From: Tahibacter amnicola
Lineage (GTDB): Bacteria > Pseudomonadota > Gammaproteobacteria > Xanthomonadales > Rhodanobacteraceae
Reading direction: 5' to 3'
DNA: 64,000 nt
Assembly: GCF_025398735.1 (NCBI RefSeq)
Contig: NZ_CP104694.1
Location: 4,551,001-4,615,000, forward strand
Of this stretch, positions 19,483-29,389 are shown piece by piece. The position numbers and the translations under genes are program-made. The notes under the pieces were generated by a model that was not told where the DNA came from, did no database searches, and worked only from the letters and a program-made list of their open reading frames with translations. Numbering within the stretch: position 1 is the stretch's first letter; every line of letters begins with the position of its first letter.

Positions 19483-21852
19483 ATGAGCTTCAAACCGCTA
19501 CGCATCCGCAAGGCTGCGGTGCTCGGCGCCGGCGTCATGGGCGCACAGATTGCCGCGCACCTGACTAACGCCGATGTCGAAACCGTGTTGTTCGACCTGC
19601 CCGCCAAGGAAGGCGACAAGAGCGGTATTGCCCAGAAGGCCATCGCCAACCTCGCCAAGCTTTCCCCCACCCCGCTCGCGGACAAGTCACGCCAGGCCGC
19701 GATTGTTCCGGCCAACTACGACGAACACCTGGATCTGCTGCGCGGCTGCGACCTGGTGATCGAGGCGATTGCCGAACGGATGGACTGGAAGCTCGACCTC
19801 TACAAGAAGATCGCGCCCTACCTGCCGGAAAACGCGGTCGTCGCCAGCAACACTTCCGGCCTGTCGATCAACGCATTGGCCGAAGCGCTGCCCGAATCGC
19901 TGCGCCCCCGTTTCACCGGCGTGCATTTCTTCAACCCGCCGCGCTACATGCACCTGGTCGAGCTGATCCCCAACCGTTCCACGGACAGCGAGATCCTCGC
20001 CGGCCTCGAGGCCTTCCTGACCACCACCGTCGGCAAAGGCGTGGTGTATGCCAAGGACACTCCGAACTTCATCGGCAACCGCATCGGCGTGTTTTCCATC
20101 CTCGCCACGATGCACCACACCCAGCAGTTCGGCCTGGGCTTCGATGCGGTGGACGCCCTGACCGGCCCCGCCATCGGCCGCCCCAAGAGCGCGACTTACC
20201 GCACGGCCGACGTGGTCGGCCTGGACACCATGGCCCATGTCATCAAGACCATGGCCGACACGCTGCCGGAAGACCCCTGGCACCGCTACTTCCAGGCACC
20301 GGCATGGCTCTCGGCGCTGATCCAGAAGGGTGCGCTCGGCCAGAAGACCGGCGCCGGCGTGTTCCGCAAGGTCGGCAAGGACATCGTCGTGCTGGACCTT
20401 GCCAGGCAGGACTACCGCGCCGCCGACCAGGCTGCGTCCGAGGAAGTCGCCGGCATCCTCGCCATCAAAGACCCGAGCGAGAAATTCGCCAAGCTGCGGG
20501 CCAGCGCCGATCCGCAGGCCCAGTTCCTCTGGGCCGTGTTCCGCGACCTGTTCCATTACACCGCGTTCCACCTGGCTGACATCGCCGACACCGCGCGCGA
20601 CGTCGACTTCGCCATCCGCTGGGGCTATGGCTGGCAGCTGGGCCCGTTCGAAACCTGGCAGGCGGCCGGCTGGCAGCAGGTCGCCCACTGGATCGCCGAA
20701 GACATCGCCGCCGGAAAGGCCATGAGCAACGCCCCGCTGCCCGCCTGGGTACTGGACGGTCGCAAAGGCGTCCATGGCAAGGACGGCTCGTTCTCGGCCA
20801 GCCAGAACAAGGCCCTGCCGCGTTCGTCGCATCCGGTCTACCAGCGCCAGCATTTCCCGGATCCGATCCTGGGCGAGCAGTTCGAGCAGGGCACCACGGT
20901 CTTCGAAAACGATGGCCTGCGCCTGTGGCACCTGGGCGACGACGTCGGCATCGTGTCGTTCAAGACCAAGATGAACACGGTCAACGATTTCGTCCTGGAC
21001 GGCCTGCAACAGGCCGTGGACGAAGCCGAGCGCCGCTTCAAGGGCCTGGTGCTGTGGCAGAGCAAGGAGCCGTTCTCCGCCGGCGCCGACCTCAAGGGCG
21101 CGATGGGCCTGCTCAAGGAAGGCAAGCTCGCTGCGTTTGACGCGATGATCGCCAACTTCCAGGCGACCAGCATGCGCCTGAAGTATTCGCTGGTGCCGGT
21201 GGTGGCCGCCATTCGCGGCATGGCCTTTGGCGGCGGCTGCGAATTCCAGATGCACTGCGCCAGGACCGTCGCCGCGCTGGAAAGCTACATCGGCCTGGTC
21301 GAAGCCGGCGTGGGCCTGCTGCCGGCCGGCGGCGGCCTCAAGGAGATCGCCGTCCGCTGCGCCCGCCAGAACCCGGCGGATCCGTTCAACGCCATCAAGG
21401 GCATGTTCGAGACCGTTGCCATGGGCAAGGTGTCCGGCAGCGCCCTGGAGGCGAAGGAAATGGGCCTGCTGCGTGCGAACGACACGGTCGTGTTCAACAC
21501 GCACGAAGTGCTCTGGGTGGCCAAGCGCGAGGCTGCCGCCCTCGCCGACACCGGCTACCGCCCGCCGATGCCGGCCCGCCAGGTGCCGGTCTGCGGTGAC
21601 GTCGGCACGGCCAGCCTCAAGATGATGCTGGTGAACATGCTCGAGGGCCGCTTCATCTCGCCGCACGATTTCGAGATTGGCGCCCGTATCGCCGATACGC
21701 TCTGCGGCGGCGTGGTCGAACGCGGTTCCCTGGTGGACGAACAGTGGCTGCTGGACCTGGAGCGCAAGCATTTTGTCGAGCTCGCCCAGATGCCCAAGAC
21801 CCAGGAACGCATCGTCCACACCCTGACCACCGGCAAGCCGCTGCGCAACTGA
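19483..21852 (+). CDS. 3-hydroxyacyl-CoA dehydrogenase / enoyl-CoA hydratase fusion (FadN type)
   Basis: A two-step beta-oxidation enzyme: hydration of enoyl-CoA and NAD+-dependent oxidation of 3-hydroxyacyl-CoA. The 789 residues start with the Rossmann motif VLGAGVMGAQIAAHL and the HAD signature (NTSGLSINALAEALP, FTGVHFFNPPRYMHLVELI). The hydratase lies C-terminal (GADLKGAMG, FGGGCEFQMHCAR, LVEAGVGLLPAGGG, with the two catalytic glutamates present). This order is the reverse of E. coli FadB/FadJ and matches Bacillus FadN. GAGG precedes the ATG, and the thiolase gene follows after 19 bases. Confidence 0.92.
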   Translation: MSFKPLRIRKAAVLGAGVMGAQIAAHLTNADVETVLFDLPAKEGDKSGIAQKAIANLAKLSPTPLADKSRQAAIVPANYDEHLDLLRGCDLVIEAIAERMDWKLDLYKKIAPYLPENAVVASNTSGLSINALAEALPESLRPRFTGVHFFNPPRYMHLVELIPNRSTDSEILAGLEAFLTTTVGKGVVYAKDTPNFIGNRIGVFSILATMHHTQQFGLGFDAVDALTGPAIGRPKSATYRTADVVGLDTMAHVIKTMADTLPEDPWHRYFQAPAWLSALIQKGALGQKTGAGVFRKVGKDIVVLDLARQDYRAADQAASEEVAGILAIKDPSEKFAKLRASADPQAQFLWAVFRDLFHYTAFHLADIADTARDVDFAIRWGYGWQLGPFETWQAAGWQQVAHWIAEDIAAGKAMSNAPLPAWVLDGRKGVHGKDGSFSASQNKALPRSSHPVYQRQHFPDPILGEQFEQGTTVFENDGLRLWHLGDDVGIVSFKTKMNTVNDFVLDGLQQAVDEAERRFKGLVLWQSKEPFSAGADLKGAMGLLKEGKLAAFDAMIANFQATSMRLKYSLVPVVAAIRGMAFGGGCEFQMHCARTVAALESYIGLVEAGVGLLPAGGGLKEIAVRCARQNPADPFNAIKGMFETVAMGKVSGSALEAKEMGLLRANDTVVFNTHEVLWVAKREAAALADTGYRPPMPARQVPVCGDVGTASLKMMLVNMLEGRFISPHDFEIGARIADTLCGGVVERGSLVDEQWLLDLERKHFVELAQMPKTQERIVHTLTTGKPLRN

Positions 21853-21871
21853 TAGCGACGAGGAAACCCCA

Positions 21872-23068
21872 ATGACCAAGCAAGTCCAGGATGCCTACAT
21901 CGTCGCCGCCACCCGCACCCCCGTGGGCAAGGCTCCGCGCGGCGCCTTCCGCAATACCCGTCCCGATGACCTCCTGGCGCACGTGCTGCGCCAGGTCGTC
22001 GCCCAGTGCCCGGGCATCGACACCTCGCGCATCGACGACGCCGTGATCGGCTGCGCCATGCCCGAAGCCGAGCAAGGCATGAACGTGGCACGCATCGGCA
22101 CGCTGCTGGCCGGCCTGCCCAACATCACCGCCGCGGTGACCATCAACCGCTTCTGCTCGTCCGGTGTGCAGGCCATCGCCATGGCGGCCGATCGCATCCG
22201 CCTCGGCGAAGCAGATCTGATGCTCGCCGGCGGCACCGAGTCGATGTCGATGGTGCCGATGATGGGCCACAAGATCGCCATGAACCCCGGCGTGTTCCAG
22301 GACGAGAACGTCGCGATCGCCTATGGCATGGGCATCACGGCCGAGAAGGTGGCCGAGCAGTGGAAGGTCAGCCGCGACGAGCAGGACGCCTTCGCCCTCG
22401 CCTCGCACCAGAAGGCGCTGGCGGCCATCGCCGCCGGCGAATTTAAGTCCGAAATCAGCCCGTACACGCTGGCAGACAACTATCCCGACCTGGCCCGGCG
22501 CAATACCGTTTCGGACGCGCGCGTCATCGACACCGACGAAGGCCCGCGCAAGGACACCAGCGCCGAGGGTCTGGCCAAGCTCAAGCCGGTGTTCCGCGCG
22601 GGCGGCAGCGTCACCGCCGGCAATTCCTCGCAGATGTCCGACGGCGCCGGGGCCGTGATGCTGGCCAGCGAAAAAGCCGTGAAGGAATTCGGCCTCACCC
22701 CGCTGGCGCGCTTTGTCTCCTTCGCCGTTGCCGGTGTGAAGCCGGAAATCATGGGTATCGGCCCGATCGCCGCGATTCCCAAGGCATTGCAGCAGGCCGG
22801 CCTTACCAAGGACCAGCTGGACTGGATCGAACTCAACGAAGCGTTCGCGGCGCAGGCACTGGCAGTGATTCGCGACGTGGGCCTTGATCCCTCCAAGGTG
22901 AATCCGCTGGGCGGCGCCATCGCCCTGGGCCATCCGCTGGGCGCCACCGGCGCCATCCGCGCGGCGACGCTGGTCCACGGCCTGCGCCGTCGCCAGCAGA
23001 AGTACGGCATGGTGACCATGTGCATCGGTACCGGCATGGGCGCGGCGGGCATTTTCGAAGCGCTCTGA
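21872..23068 (+). CDS. fadA: Acetyl-CoA acyltransferase (thiolase)
   Basis: Performs the thiolytic last step of beta-oxidation, releasing acetyl-CoA. The 398 residues contain the acylated cysteine in NRFCSSGVQAIA, the GGGTESMS-like loop (AGGTESMSMVPMMGH), the histidine motif GGAIALGHPLGATGA and the second cysteine in CIGTGMGAAG. It follows the FadN-like gene closely and is closed by a strong terminator, so the two form a fadNA-type operon. Confidence 0.94.
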   Translation: MTKQVQDAYIVAATRTPVGKAPRGAFRNTRPDDLLAHVLRQVVAQCPGIDTSRIDDAVIGCAMPEAEQGMNVARIGTLLAGLPNITAAVTINRFCSSGVQAIAMAADRIRLGEADLMLAGGTESMSMVPMMGHKIAMNPGVFQDENVAIAYGMGITAEKVAEQWKVSRDEQDAFALASHQKALAAIAAGEFKSEISPYTLADNYPDLARRNTVSDARVIDTDEGPRKDTSAEGLAKLKPVFRAGGSVTAGNSSQMSDGAGAVMLASEKAVKEFGLTPLARFVSFAVAGVKPEIMGIGPIAAIPKALQQAGLTKDQLDWIELNEAFAAQALAVIRDVGLDPSKVNPLGGAIALGHPLGATGAIRAATLVHGLRRRQQKYGMVTMCIGTGMGAAGIFEAL

Positions 23069-23088
23069 TTCACCGGAAGCGGCACGGG

Positions 23089-23113
23089 AAAAGGCGCCTC
23101 GCGGCGCCTTTTT
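23089..23113. terminator. Intrinsic terminator after fadA (possibly bidirectional)
   Basis: AAAAGGCGCC (23089-23098) and GGCGCCTTTT (23103-23112) form a perfect 10-bp stem with loop TCGC. T residues follow on the plus strand; the A-rich left arm gives U residues in the other direction, so it can also end the convergent exporter transcript that stops at 23131. Confidence 0.85.
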
Positions 23114-23130
23114 CATGCACGTGCGAACGC

Positions 23131-24345
23131 TCAGCGCTCCGCTGTCTGCGTTTCCGCATCACCGGACAGTGCGCCACCGCTGCGCGGCGCGGCGAGCCTG
23201 GCCAGCCAGAGTGGCACCGCCAGCGAAACACCGATCGCAAGCAGTCCCAGCCAGAATGTTCCCGTCAGACGCTGGTTTTCCGTGGCCAGCACCAGCGACG
23301 ACACGAGCGCAGCGACGGCGATCGACACGTCCTCGACAACCCCCTTGAGCGCCATGAAACCACCCCGCTCGTGCGGCGACGGAACGTTGCTCAGGGCCGC
23401 GGCGAGGCTGACATTTCTGGCCGCATTGCCTGCCATGAAAGCCACGAACAGCAGCAGCGGCGGCAATACGGACTCGCCCAGGAAGGCCGAGGCACCCACG
23501 ACGACCGCCCCGGTTGCGCCCACCACCACGCGCATCGGGCCGATGCGATCCACCAGCCACCCACCCGCCTGCATCACCAGGAACGCCGCGATGCCGCCAA
23601 CGAGGTAGAGCGTCCCGAGCCGGTCGCGCGGAACGCCCAGGTTCAGCAGAAAGAACGTGGCGAACACGGGCACGATCAGGAACGAGGCAAAGTGACTCAA
23701 TCCCTGCACCAGGCACGCCAGCCTGACCGGACCACGCCGGAGCAAGGTACCCATCGATACGTCGGGCGAATCTTCGCCGGCGCTGCACGTGTGCGGAAAC
23801 CACAACGCCATCGCCACGACCAGTACGCCGCCCAGCGCGGCCACGACGGCGAACGGCGCGGCCCAGCCAGCCAGCCGTGACAACTCCAGCATCGCGGGAA
23901 CACCCACAATCGCGGCGAGCGAGAAACCGGCCATCACGCGCCCCATCGCCGTACCGCGCTGCGCTGGCGGCGTAAGATCCACGACGGCCGCCAGCGCCGC
24001 CGCGACCACCGGTCCGCCGAAAAACCCCGTCGCCAATCGCAGTGCAAGCAAAGTGGGTAAATCCTTCGCCGCGATAACGGCGAGCGTACTCAGCGAGAAC
24101 AGGATCATCCCCCAGAGCATCACCGGCTTGCGCGGCAGACGGTCGATAAAACCCACCGCCAGCGTGCCGGACAGAATCGAGCCCACCATGTACGCCGTCG
24201 ACGCCCATCCCAGCTGGTCCGGCGGAAACGCCAGTGCGGCGGCCACATCCGGGCCCAGCGGCATCAGCATGAGAAAGTCGAGGATATAGACAAACTTCAG
24301 CAGTGCGATCCAGAGGATCGTCCGTGGCAACGGCGGTAGGGTCAT
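23131..24345 (-). CDS. MFS transporter, probable catecholate siderophore exporter
   Basis: The 404-residue major facilitator has about 12 membrane spans. The first hydrophobic block is WIALLKFVYILDFLMLMPLG, and the loop motif GFIDRLPRKPVMLWG after span 2 is the MFS motif A. It lies 47 bases below the TonB receptor gene, in the divergent half of a siderophore locus. This is the position of the EntS-type exporter in comparable ent loci, so export of the catecholate to the periplasm is the likely job. Sequence alone does not fix the substrate. Confidence 0.82.
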   Translation of the reverse strand: MTLPPLPRTILWIALLKFVYILDFLMLMPLGPDVAAALAFPPDQLGWASTAYMVGSILSGTLAVGFIDRLPRKPVMLWGMILFSLSTLAVIAAKDLPTLLALRLATGFFGGPVVAAALAAVVDLTPPAQRGTAMGRVMAGFSLAAIVGVPAMLELSRLAGWAAPFAVVAALGGVLVVAMALWFPHTCSAGEDSPDVSMGTLLRRGPVRLACLVQGLSHFASFLIVPVFATFFLLNLGVPRDRLGTLYLVGGIAAFLVMQAGGWLVDRIGPMRVVVGATGAVVVGASAFLGESVLPPLLLFVAFMAGNAARNVSLAAALSNVPSPHERGGFMALKGVVEDVSIAVAALVSSLVLATENQRLTGTFWLGLLAIGVSLAVPLWLARLAAPRSGGALSGDAETQTAER

Positions 24346-24392
24346 CGTGCTTTCCTGGCAGTAGCAGTGGGAGCGCGCGGCGCGGACGACGC

Positions 24393-26333
24393 TCAGAAGT
24401 CGTAGGCGACGCCGAGGCGGATATCGCGGCCCGGCTCAGGCAGGCCGGCAATGTCGCCCCAGCGCGGGTGATAACCGAAGCTTCCCTGGTCGTAGAAATG
24501 GCGATCGAAAAGGTTTTTCGCCGTCAGGGTCACGCGCAACGGACCATCAGCCTGTGGATGCCATTGAACGTAGGCATCGTGCACGGCATACCCGGGCTTG
24601 GTACGCGCTCCGGCGGGAACGAAATCGAGTTCTTCCACCATGCGGCCCGTCCAGCCGAATGTCAGGCCATGGGACGGCACTGCGTAGTCAACCTGCGCCA
24701 CCCAGGTATGTCCGGTCGCGTTGCCCAGCAGCAGTGCGCTATCGTCAGCCAAAGGCTCGCCGTTCAATTCGGGCCTGGCGTGCGCCACGCCCAGACTCAC
24801 TGACAGCGCATCCTGCTGGAACCCGATGCTGGCGTTGTAGCCTTTCACGCGAACATCGCCCAGGTTGTCGCGGACTTCGTCATAGCCAATGTAGTCATCG
24901 ATGCGCTGGCGGAACACACCCGCCGTCGCGCGCCAACCGTCCCGCTGCCACTGCAGAACGGCCTCGGTATTGCGCGCCTTCTCCGGATCGATGTGCGCCG
25001 CGTTGTCCTGATGCTGCTTGAGGAAAGGCTCGACCACGCCCACGCCGCGCAGGGCGCGCGCGTGACTCAGGCGCACCGTCCACTCCGGTGACAACCGCAC
25101 GCCGATGCTGGCGCCGGGGGAGAACCCGTTGGCGGCAAAGCGTTGCTGCGCGGGGTCGCGGTAGGTGTAACGGTCGTAGCGGGCACCGATGCCGACCAGC
25201 CATCGTTCGGCGAAGGTCATGTCATCCTGCAGGTAGGTACCGGCGACGCGCGCGCGGTCATCCGGCAGCATCGCCCCGGAAACATCCGAATAGCCGACAT
25301 CCTGGCGATAGTCGATGCCATAGGCGATCTGGTGCACGCCGACGGTCGACACGTTGCTCAGATTCACTCCGTGACTGCGCGTGCCGTGGCGCTCGCCGGC
25401 CGGCTGGCCGATGTCGAGCCGGACGGCGTTGTCGTTGGCGTAGGCCACGGCGTGAAGATTCAGTAGTGCATTGCCGGGCGCATAGTCGTAGTTGAATGTC
25501 GCCGACTCCCGCTGGGTACGCTGGCGCTGGGCCGGGTTGAACGGAGCCGGGCCGAGGTTCGTGCGCTTGTTGCGCAGCCCTTCGTCCTCGTTGCCTTCGA
25601 CGGCGAGCGCGAAGGCGTGACCGCCCTCCCAGTCGCCGTTGAGCTTGATGAAGGCGTTGCGCGCATCGATCGCGCTGTTGGGAACCGTCTTGCCGTCGCC
25701 GCCACGGTAGTCGTCGGCATCCAGGCGGCTGGCGCTGGCCACCAGTCCCAGGTTCTCGCCCAGGTGGCCGTATACCGCCGAGGAAACCTTCCGTCCGTCG
25801 CTATTTCCGAAGTAGCTGCCCTTGGCCAGCACGCCGAAGTCGCGGCCCGGGCGCAACAGATCATCCGCTGTCTTGGTGGTGAAACGCAGCGCACCAGCCA
25901 GGGCGCCGGGGCCCGCCGTCGCGGCGGCAGTGCCTGCCTCGATTTCCACGCGCTTGAGCAGTTCCGGCTCCACCATCACCTGGCCGGTATGGTGGTAGGC
26001 CGACTCCGGCTGGGCGGCGCCGTCGATGGTTACCGTCAGCATGCGTTCGGCGATGCCCCGCACATAGAGCTTCTGCGCCACGGGCAAGCCACCAGCCACG
26101 TTGACTTCCGGCGTCTGCTTGAAGAGATCGCGCAGGCTGCTGGCCAGTTCGACGTCGATGCGATTGGGACGCACGACCGTATTGGTATCCGGGCCACGGT
26201 CGGCCGTCACGAGCACGGGATCCAGTTTCTCTTCCGCTTCTTCCGACAGCGCGGACGCCGCCATGGCCCCCTGGCTGAGGACGAACGCCACCATCAACGG
26301 CAGCGGCCGTTGCCTCAGAAATCCATACGACAT
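24393..26333 (-). CDS. TonB-dependent outer-membrane receptor (ferric siderophore)
   Basis: The 646-residue product has a signal peptide (LMVAFVLSQGAMAAS), a TonB-box-like stretch near LDPVLVTADRG, a plug domain (ELASSLRDLFKQTPEVNV, KLYVRGIAERMLTVTIDGA) and a 22-strand-type barrel that ends in phenylalanine (RLGVAYDF). The ATG at 26333 has GGAGA upstream; the frame stays open further upstream but without support. The Fur-like dyad lies 80 bases before the start. It is the natural receptor for the ferric form of the siderophore made by the divergent genes. Confidence 0.9.
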   Translation of the reverse strand: MSYGFLRQRPLPLMVAFVLSQGAMAASALSEEAEEKLDPVLVTADRGPDTNTVVRPNRIDVELASSLRDLFKQTPEVNVAGGLPVAQKLYVRGIAERMLTVTIDGAAQPESAYHHTGQVMVEPELLKRVEIEAGTAAATAGPGALAGALRFTTKTADDLLRPGRDFGVLAKGSYFGNSDGRKVSSAVYGHLGENLGLVASASRLDADDYRGGDGKTVPNSAIDARNAFIKLNGDWEGGHAFALAVEGNEDEGLRNKRTNLGPAPFNPAQRQRTQRESATFNYDYAPGNALLNLHAVAYANDNAVRLDIGQPAGERHGTRSHGVNLSNVSTVGVHQIAYGIDYRQDVGYSDVSGAMLPDDRARVAGTYLQDDMTFAERWLVGIGARYDRYTYRDPAQQRFAANGFSPGASIGVRLSPEWTVRLSHARALRGVGVVEPFLKQHQDNAAHIDPEKARNTEAVLQWQRDGWRATAGVFRQRIDDYIGYDEVRDNLGDVRVKGYNASIGFQQDALSVSLGVAHARPELNGEPLADDSALLLGNATGHTWVAQVDYAVPSHGLTFGWTGRMVEELDFVPAGARTKPGYAVHDAYVQWHPQADGPLRVTLTAKNLFDRHFYDQGSFGYHPRWGDIAGLPEPGRDIRLGVAYDF

Positions 26334-26412
26334 TTCACGTTCTCCATCTATTGGCAATGGCACGACTGGCCGGCGAACGGGCAGAAATGGATTCCTTCCG
26401 GCCGTCAATCTA

Positions 26413-26431
26413 ATTGCGAATCACTCGCATT
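26413..26431. promoter_or_regulatory. Predicted Fur box shared by divergent siderophore operons
   Basis: The 19-mer ATTGCGAATCACTCGCATT is an interrupted dyad with perfect inner arms TGCGA and TCGCA. It agrees at 15 of 19 positions with AATGAGAATCATTCTCATT, a Fur-box-type sequence. It sits in the 214-base gap between the receptor start (26333) and the entC start (26548), so one site could give iron repression of both directions. Confidence 0.7.
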
Positions 26432-26547
26432 TGCGTTAGCGTATTGGCTTGACGCACGGACCGCAAGCATCCCGCGACACGACAGATCTCTCGTCAGTCG
26501 CCGCCAGCGCAGCCCCCACCCGTCTCTGGATTGCCAGGAGTGGAACT

Positions 26548-27753
26548 GTGAACAACCCCGGTTTGTCGCTCGCCCGCGAAAACGCGGCGAGCGAACTCGT
26601 ATCGCATTGCCGGCACGGCACGTCATTCTTCGCCTCGCCGACGCGCACGTTACTCGCGCAGGGTGCCGACGCCACCTTGCATGCCGTAGCTGACGGCGAT
26701 CTTTCGGCCCGCGCGGCCACCCTGCTGTCCGCAGTCCGCCGTGACGGCTGGACATCACCGCTGCTGATCGGCGCAGTGCCGTTCCGGCACGACGGCCGCG
26801 CGCACCTGATGGTGCCGTCGAGACTGAACGTCGCTGCCGCCATGACAGCGGCACCTGACCGGCACACGTCCGCCACGCCATCGGCACGGGCAAGGCCAGA
26901 GGTCATTCGCATGGCCCCCACGCCGGACGGTTATCGCGGCATCGTCGCCGACGCCGTTGCGCACATCCGGGCCCGGCGCATGGAGAAAGTCGTGCTCTCG
27001 CGGTCGGTCACGCTCGACGCCGATATCGACGTGCAGTCGCTGGTCGCGCGTCTGGCCCAGCGCAATCCCACCGGATACACCTACAGCATCGACCTGTCGG
27101 GCCGCGCCGGCGAGCAGCGCACCCTGGTGGGCGCAAGTCCCGAACTGTTGCTGGCCAAGAATGGAGCAAGTGTCTATTCCAATCCGCTGGCGGGCTCGGT
27201 TCCGCGTAGCAGTGATCCGATCGAGGACCAGCGCCGGGCACAGGGTCTGCTGCGTTCGGCCAAGGATCTGCACGAGCACGCCGTTGTCGCGGACGCCGTC
27301 GCGGAACGGTTGCGTCCCTATTGCCGGCACCTGGAAGTACCACTGACGCCGAGCGTCGTCGCCACGCCTACGATGTGGCATCTGTCCAGCGAAATCCGCG
27401 GCCAATTGCGCGACGCACACATCCCGTCGCTCCACCTGGCGATGGCACTGCATCCCACACCAGCCGTCTGCGGAAACCCGCCCGACTCCGCCCGCGCCTT
27501 CATCGACGAGGCGGAAGGGTTCGACCGCGATCTGTTCACTGGACTGGTCGGCTGGTGCAACGCCGAGGGTGACGGTGAGTGGGCCGTGACGATCCGCTGC
27601 GCAACCGTACGCCAGGGCGAAGTCACGCTGTACGCCGGCGCGGGCATCGTCGCCGGATCCGACCCGGCGCTGGAACTGGCTGAAACCACCGCAAAACTTC
27701 GCACCATGCTCGGTGCGATGCAGCTGGATGCGGTCCTGGACGGCGCCGCATGA
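26548..27753 (+). CDS. entC: Isochorismate synthase (siderophore type)
   Basis: Converts chorismate to isochorismate, the first step to 2,3-dihydroxybenzoate (DHB). The 401-residue length matches EntC/DhbC. Motifs of the chorismate-binding domain are present: [38 protein letters not shown] (Mg-binding Glu) and ELAETTAKL near the end. A GTG at 26548 with AGGAG seven bases before it is preferred to the upstream ATG at 26449, which has no ribosome binding site. It overlaps entE by four bases. Confidence 0.93.
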   Translation: MNNPGLSLARENAASELVSHCRHGTSFFASPTRTLLAQGADATLHAVADGDLSARAATLLSAVRRDGWTSPLLIGAVPFRHDGRAHLMVPSRLNVAAAMTAAPDRHTSATPSARARPEVIRMAPTPDGYRGIVADAVAHIRARRMEKVVLSRSVTLDADIDVQSLVARLAQRNPTGYTYSIDLSGRAGEQRTLVGASPELLLAKNGASVYSNPLAGSVPRSSDPIEDQRRAQGLLRSAKDLHEHAVVADAVAERLRPYCRHLEVPLTPSVVATPTMWHLSSEIRGQLRDAHIPSLHLAMALHPTPAVCGNPPDSARAFIDEAEGFDRDLFTGLVGWCNAEGDGEWAVTIRCATVRQGEVTLYAGAGIVAGSDPALELAETTAKLRTMLGAMQLDAVLDGAA

Positions 27754-29375
27754 ACAGCACCCTGTTACCAGGCTTCACGCCCTGGCCGGCGGAACTCGCG
27801 GCCCAGTATCGTCGCAACGGCTGCTGGGCCGGCCAGACGCTGTCAGCCGCATTTCGCGAGGCAGCCATGCGCACACCCGATGCCGTCGCCCTGGTCTGCG
27901 GCGAGCGGCGGTGGCGCTACGGCGAACTCCAGGCCGACATCGACGCCCTCGCCGGCGGCCTGCACGCGCTCGGCCTGCGCGCGCGCGACCGGATCGTGGT
28001 CCAGCTACCGAACATCGCCGAGTTCCTCCTCGTCTGCTTCGCGGCGTTTCGCATCGGCGTCATTCCGGTGATGGCGCTGCCGGCGCACCGGCGTTCGGAA
28101 ATCCGCCACTTCCTGCAGATCAGCCAGGCCTGTGCCTGGATCGTGGCAGACCAGGACGCCGGGTTCGACTATCGCAACCTGGCGCGCGAGCTCACCCCGC
28201 AGACACCGGATCTGCGCCACCTCATCGTCGTCGGCGATGCGCAGGAGTTCATTGCACTGGACTCGCTCTATCGCCCGACCGAACCATTGCCGCAGGAACC
28301 GCCCGCCGACGCCGTGGCCCTGCTGCAGATCTCCGGCGGTACCACCGGCCTTCCCAAGCTGATCCCGCGGACGCATGACGACTACCTCTACAGCATCCGC
28401 ACCGCGAGCGCGATCTGCGACCTCCATCCGGACAGTGTCTATTTGTGCACACTGCCGGCCGCGCACAACTTCCCGATGAGTTCGCCGGGCACATTCGGTG
28501 CGCTGTGTGCGGGAAGCCGCGTGGTCATGGCGCGGCGTCCCAGCCCGGACGTGGTGTTTCCGCTCATTGCCCGGGAAGGCGTGAGCATCACGGCTGTGGT
28601 TCCGCCCTTGGCCATGGCCTGGCTGGACGCCGCAGCGCGCAATACGCACGACCTCAGCACGCTTGCGCTGCTCCAGGTGGGTGGCGCCAAACTCGGCGAA
28701 GAAGTCGCGCGCCGCATCCGACCCGTGCTCGGCTGCCGTCTGCAGCAGGTGTTCGGAATGGCCGAAGGCCTGGTGAACTTCACCCGGCACGACGACAGCG
28801 ACGATGTCGTCGCGATATCGCAGGGCCGTCCGATGTCGCCGTGGGATGAAGTCCGCATCGTCGATGACGACGACGAGGACGTTCCCGTCGGCCAGACCGG
28901 TCACCTGCTGACGCGTGGCCCTTACACCATTCGCGGCTACTACTGCGCCGGCGATCACAATCGCCGCGCCTTCACGCGCGATGGCTTCTACCGGACCGGC
29001 GACCTCGTGCGCCAACTGGCGGGCGGTCATCTCGTCGTCGAAGGACGCGCGAAGGACCAGATCAACCGCGGCGGCGACAAGGTGGCCGCCGAGGAAGTCG
29101 AGAACCACCTGCTGGCGCATCCGTCGGTGCACGATGCCGCACTGGTCGCCATGCCAGATGCGTTCCTCGGCGAGAAGTCCTGCGCGTTTGTGATCGCGCG
29201 GGAAGCGTCTGTGCGCGCCGTGGACTTGCAGCGGTTCCTGCGCAGCCGCGGGCTGGCGGATTACAAGATTCCCGACCGCATCGAATTCGTCGGACAGTTC
29301 CCGACGACGGGCGTGGGAAAGGTCAACAAGCGCGAATTGCGCGAGCACATCGCGCGGCGCCTCGGCACGCGCTAA
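27750..29375 (+). CDS. entE: 2,3-dihydroxybenzoate-AMP ligase
   Basis: A stand-alone adenylation enzyme that activates DHB and loads it on the aryl-carrier domain of EntB. The 541 residues show the P-loop [17 protein letters not shown], the aryl-acid pocket segment [16 protein letters not shown] in which DhbE/EntE have HN-P-SSPG, and [11 protein letters not shown] and [10 protein letters not shown] at the C-terminus (catalytic Lys). The start ATG overlaps the entC stop. Confidence 0.94.
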   Translation: MNSTLLPGFTPWPAELAAQYRRNGCWAGQTLSAAFREAAMRTPDAVALVCGERRWRYGELQADIDALAGGLHALGLRARDRIVVQLPNIAEFLLVCFAAFRIGVIPVMALPAHRRSEIRHFLQISQACAWIVADQDAGFDYRNLARELTPQTPDLRHLIVVGDAQEFIALDSLYRPTEPLPQEPPADAVALLQISGGTTGLPKLIPRTHDDYLYSIRTASAICDLHPDSVYLCTLPAAHNFPMSSPGTFGALCAGSRVVMARRPSPDVVFPLIAREGVSITAVVPPLAMAWLDAAARNTHDLSTLALLQVGGAKLGEEVARRIRPVLGCRLQQVFGMAEGLVNFTRHDDSDDVVAISQGRPMSPWDEVRIVDDDDEDVPVGQTGHLLTRGPYTIRGYYCAGDHNRRAFTRDGFYRTGDLVRQLAGGHLVVEGRAKDQINRGGDKVAAEEVENHLLAHPSVHDAALVAMPDAFLGEKSCAFVIAREASVRAVDLQRFLRSRGLADYKIPDRIEFVGQFPTTGVGKVNKRELREHIARRLGTR

Positions 29376-29389
29376 CAAGGACATCACCC

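Noticed and set aside
19687-21879. 730-codon open frame on the minus strand
   Set aside because: Antisense shadow of the FadN-like gene, whose motifs are unambiguous on the plus strand.
26449-26547. Upstream ATG start for entC at 26449
   Set aside because: It has no ribosome binding site, would add 33 residues without family support, and overlaps the likely promoter region; the GTG at 26548 has AGGAG.
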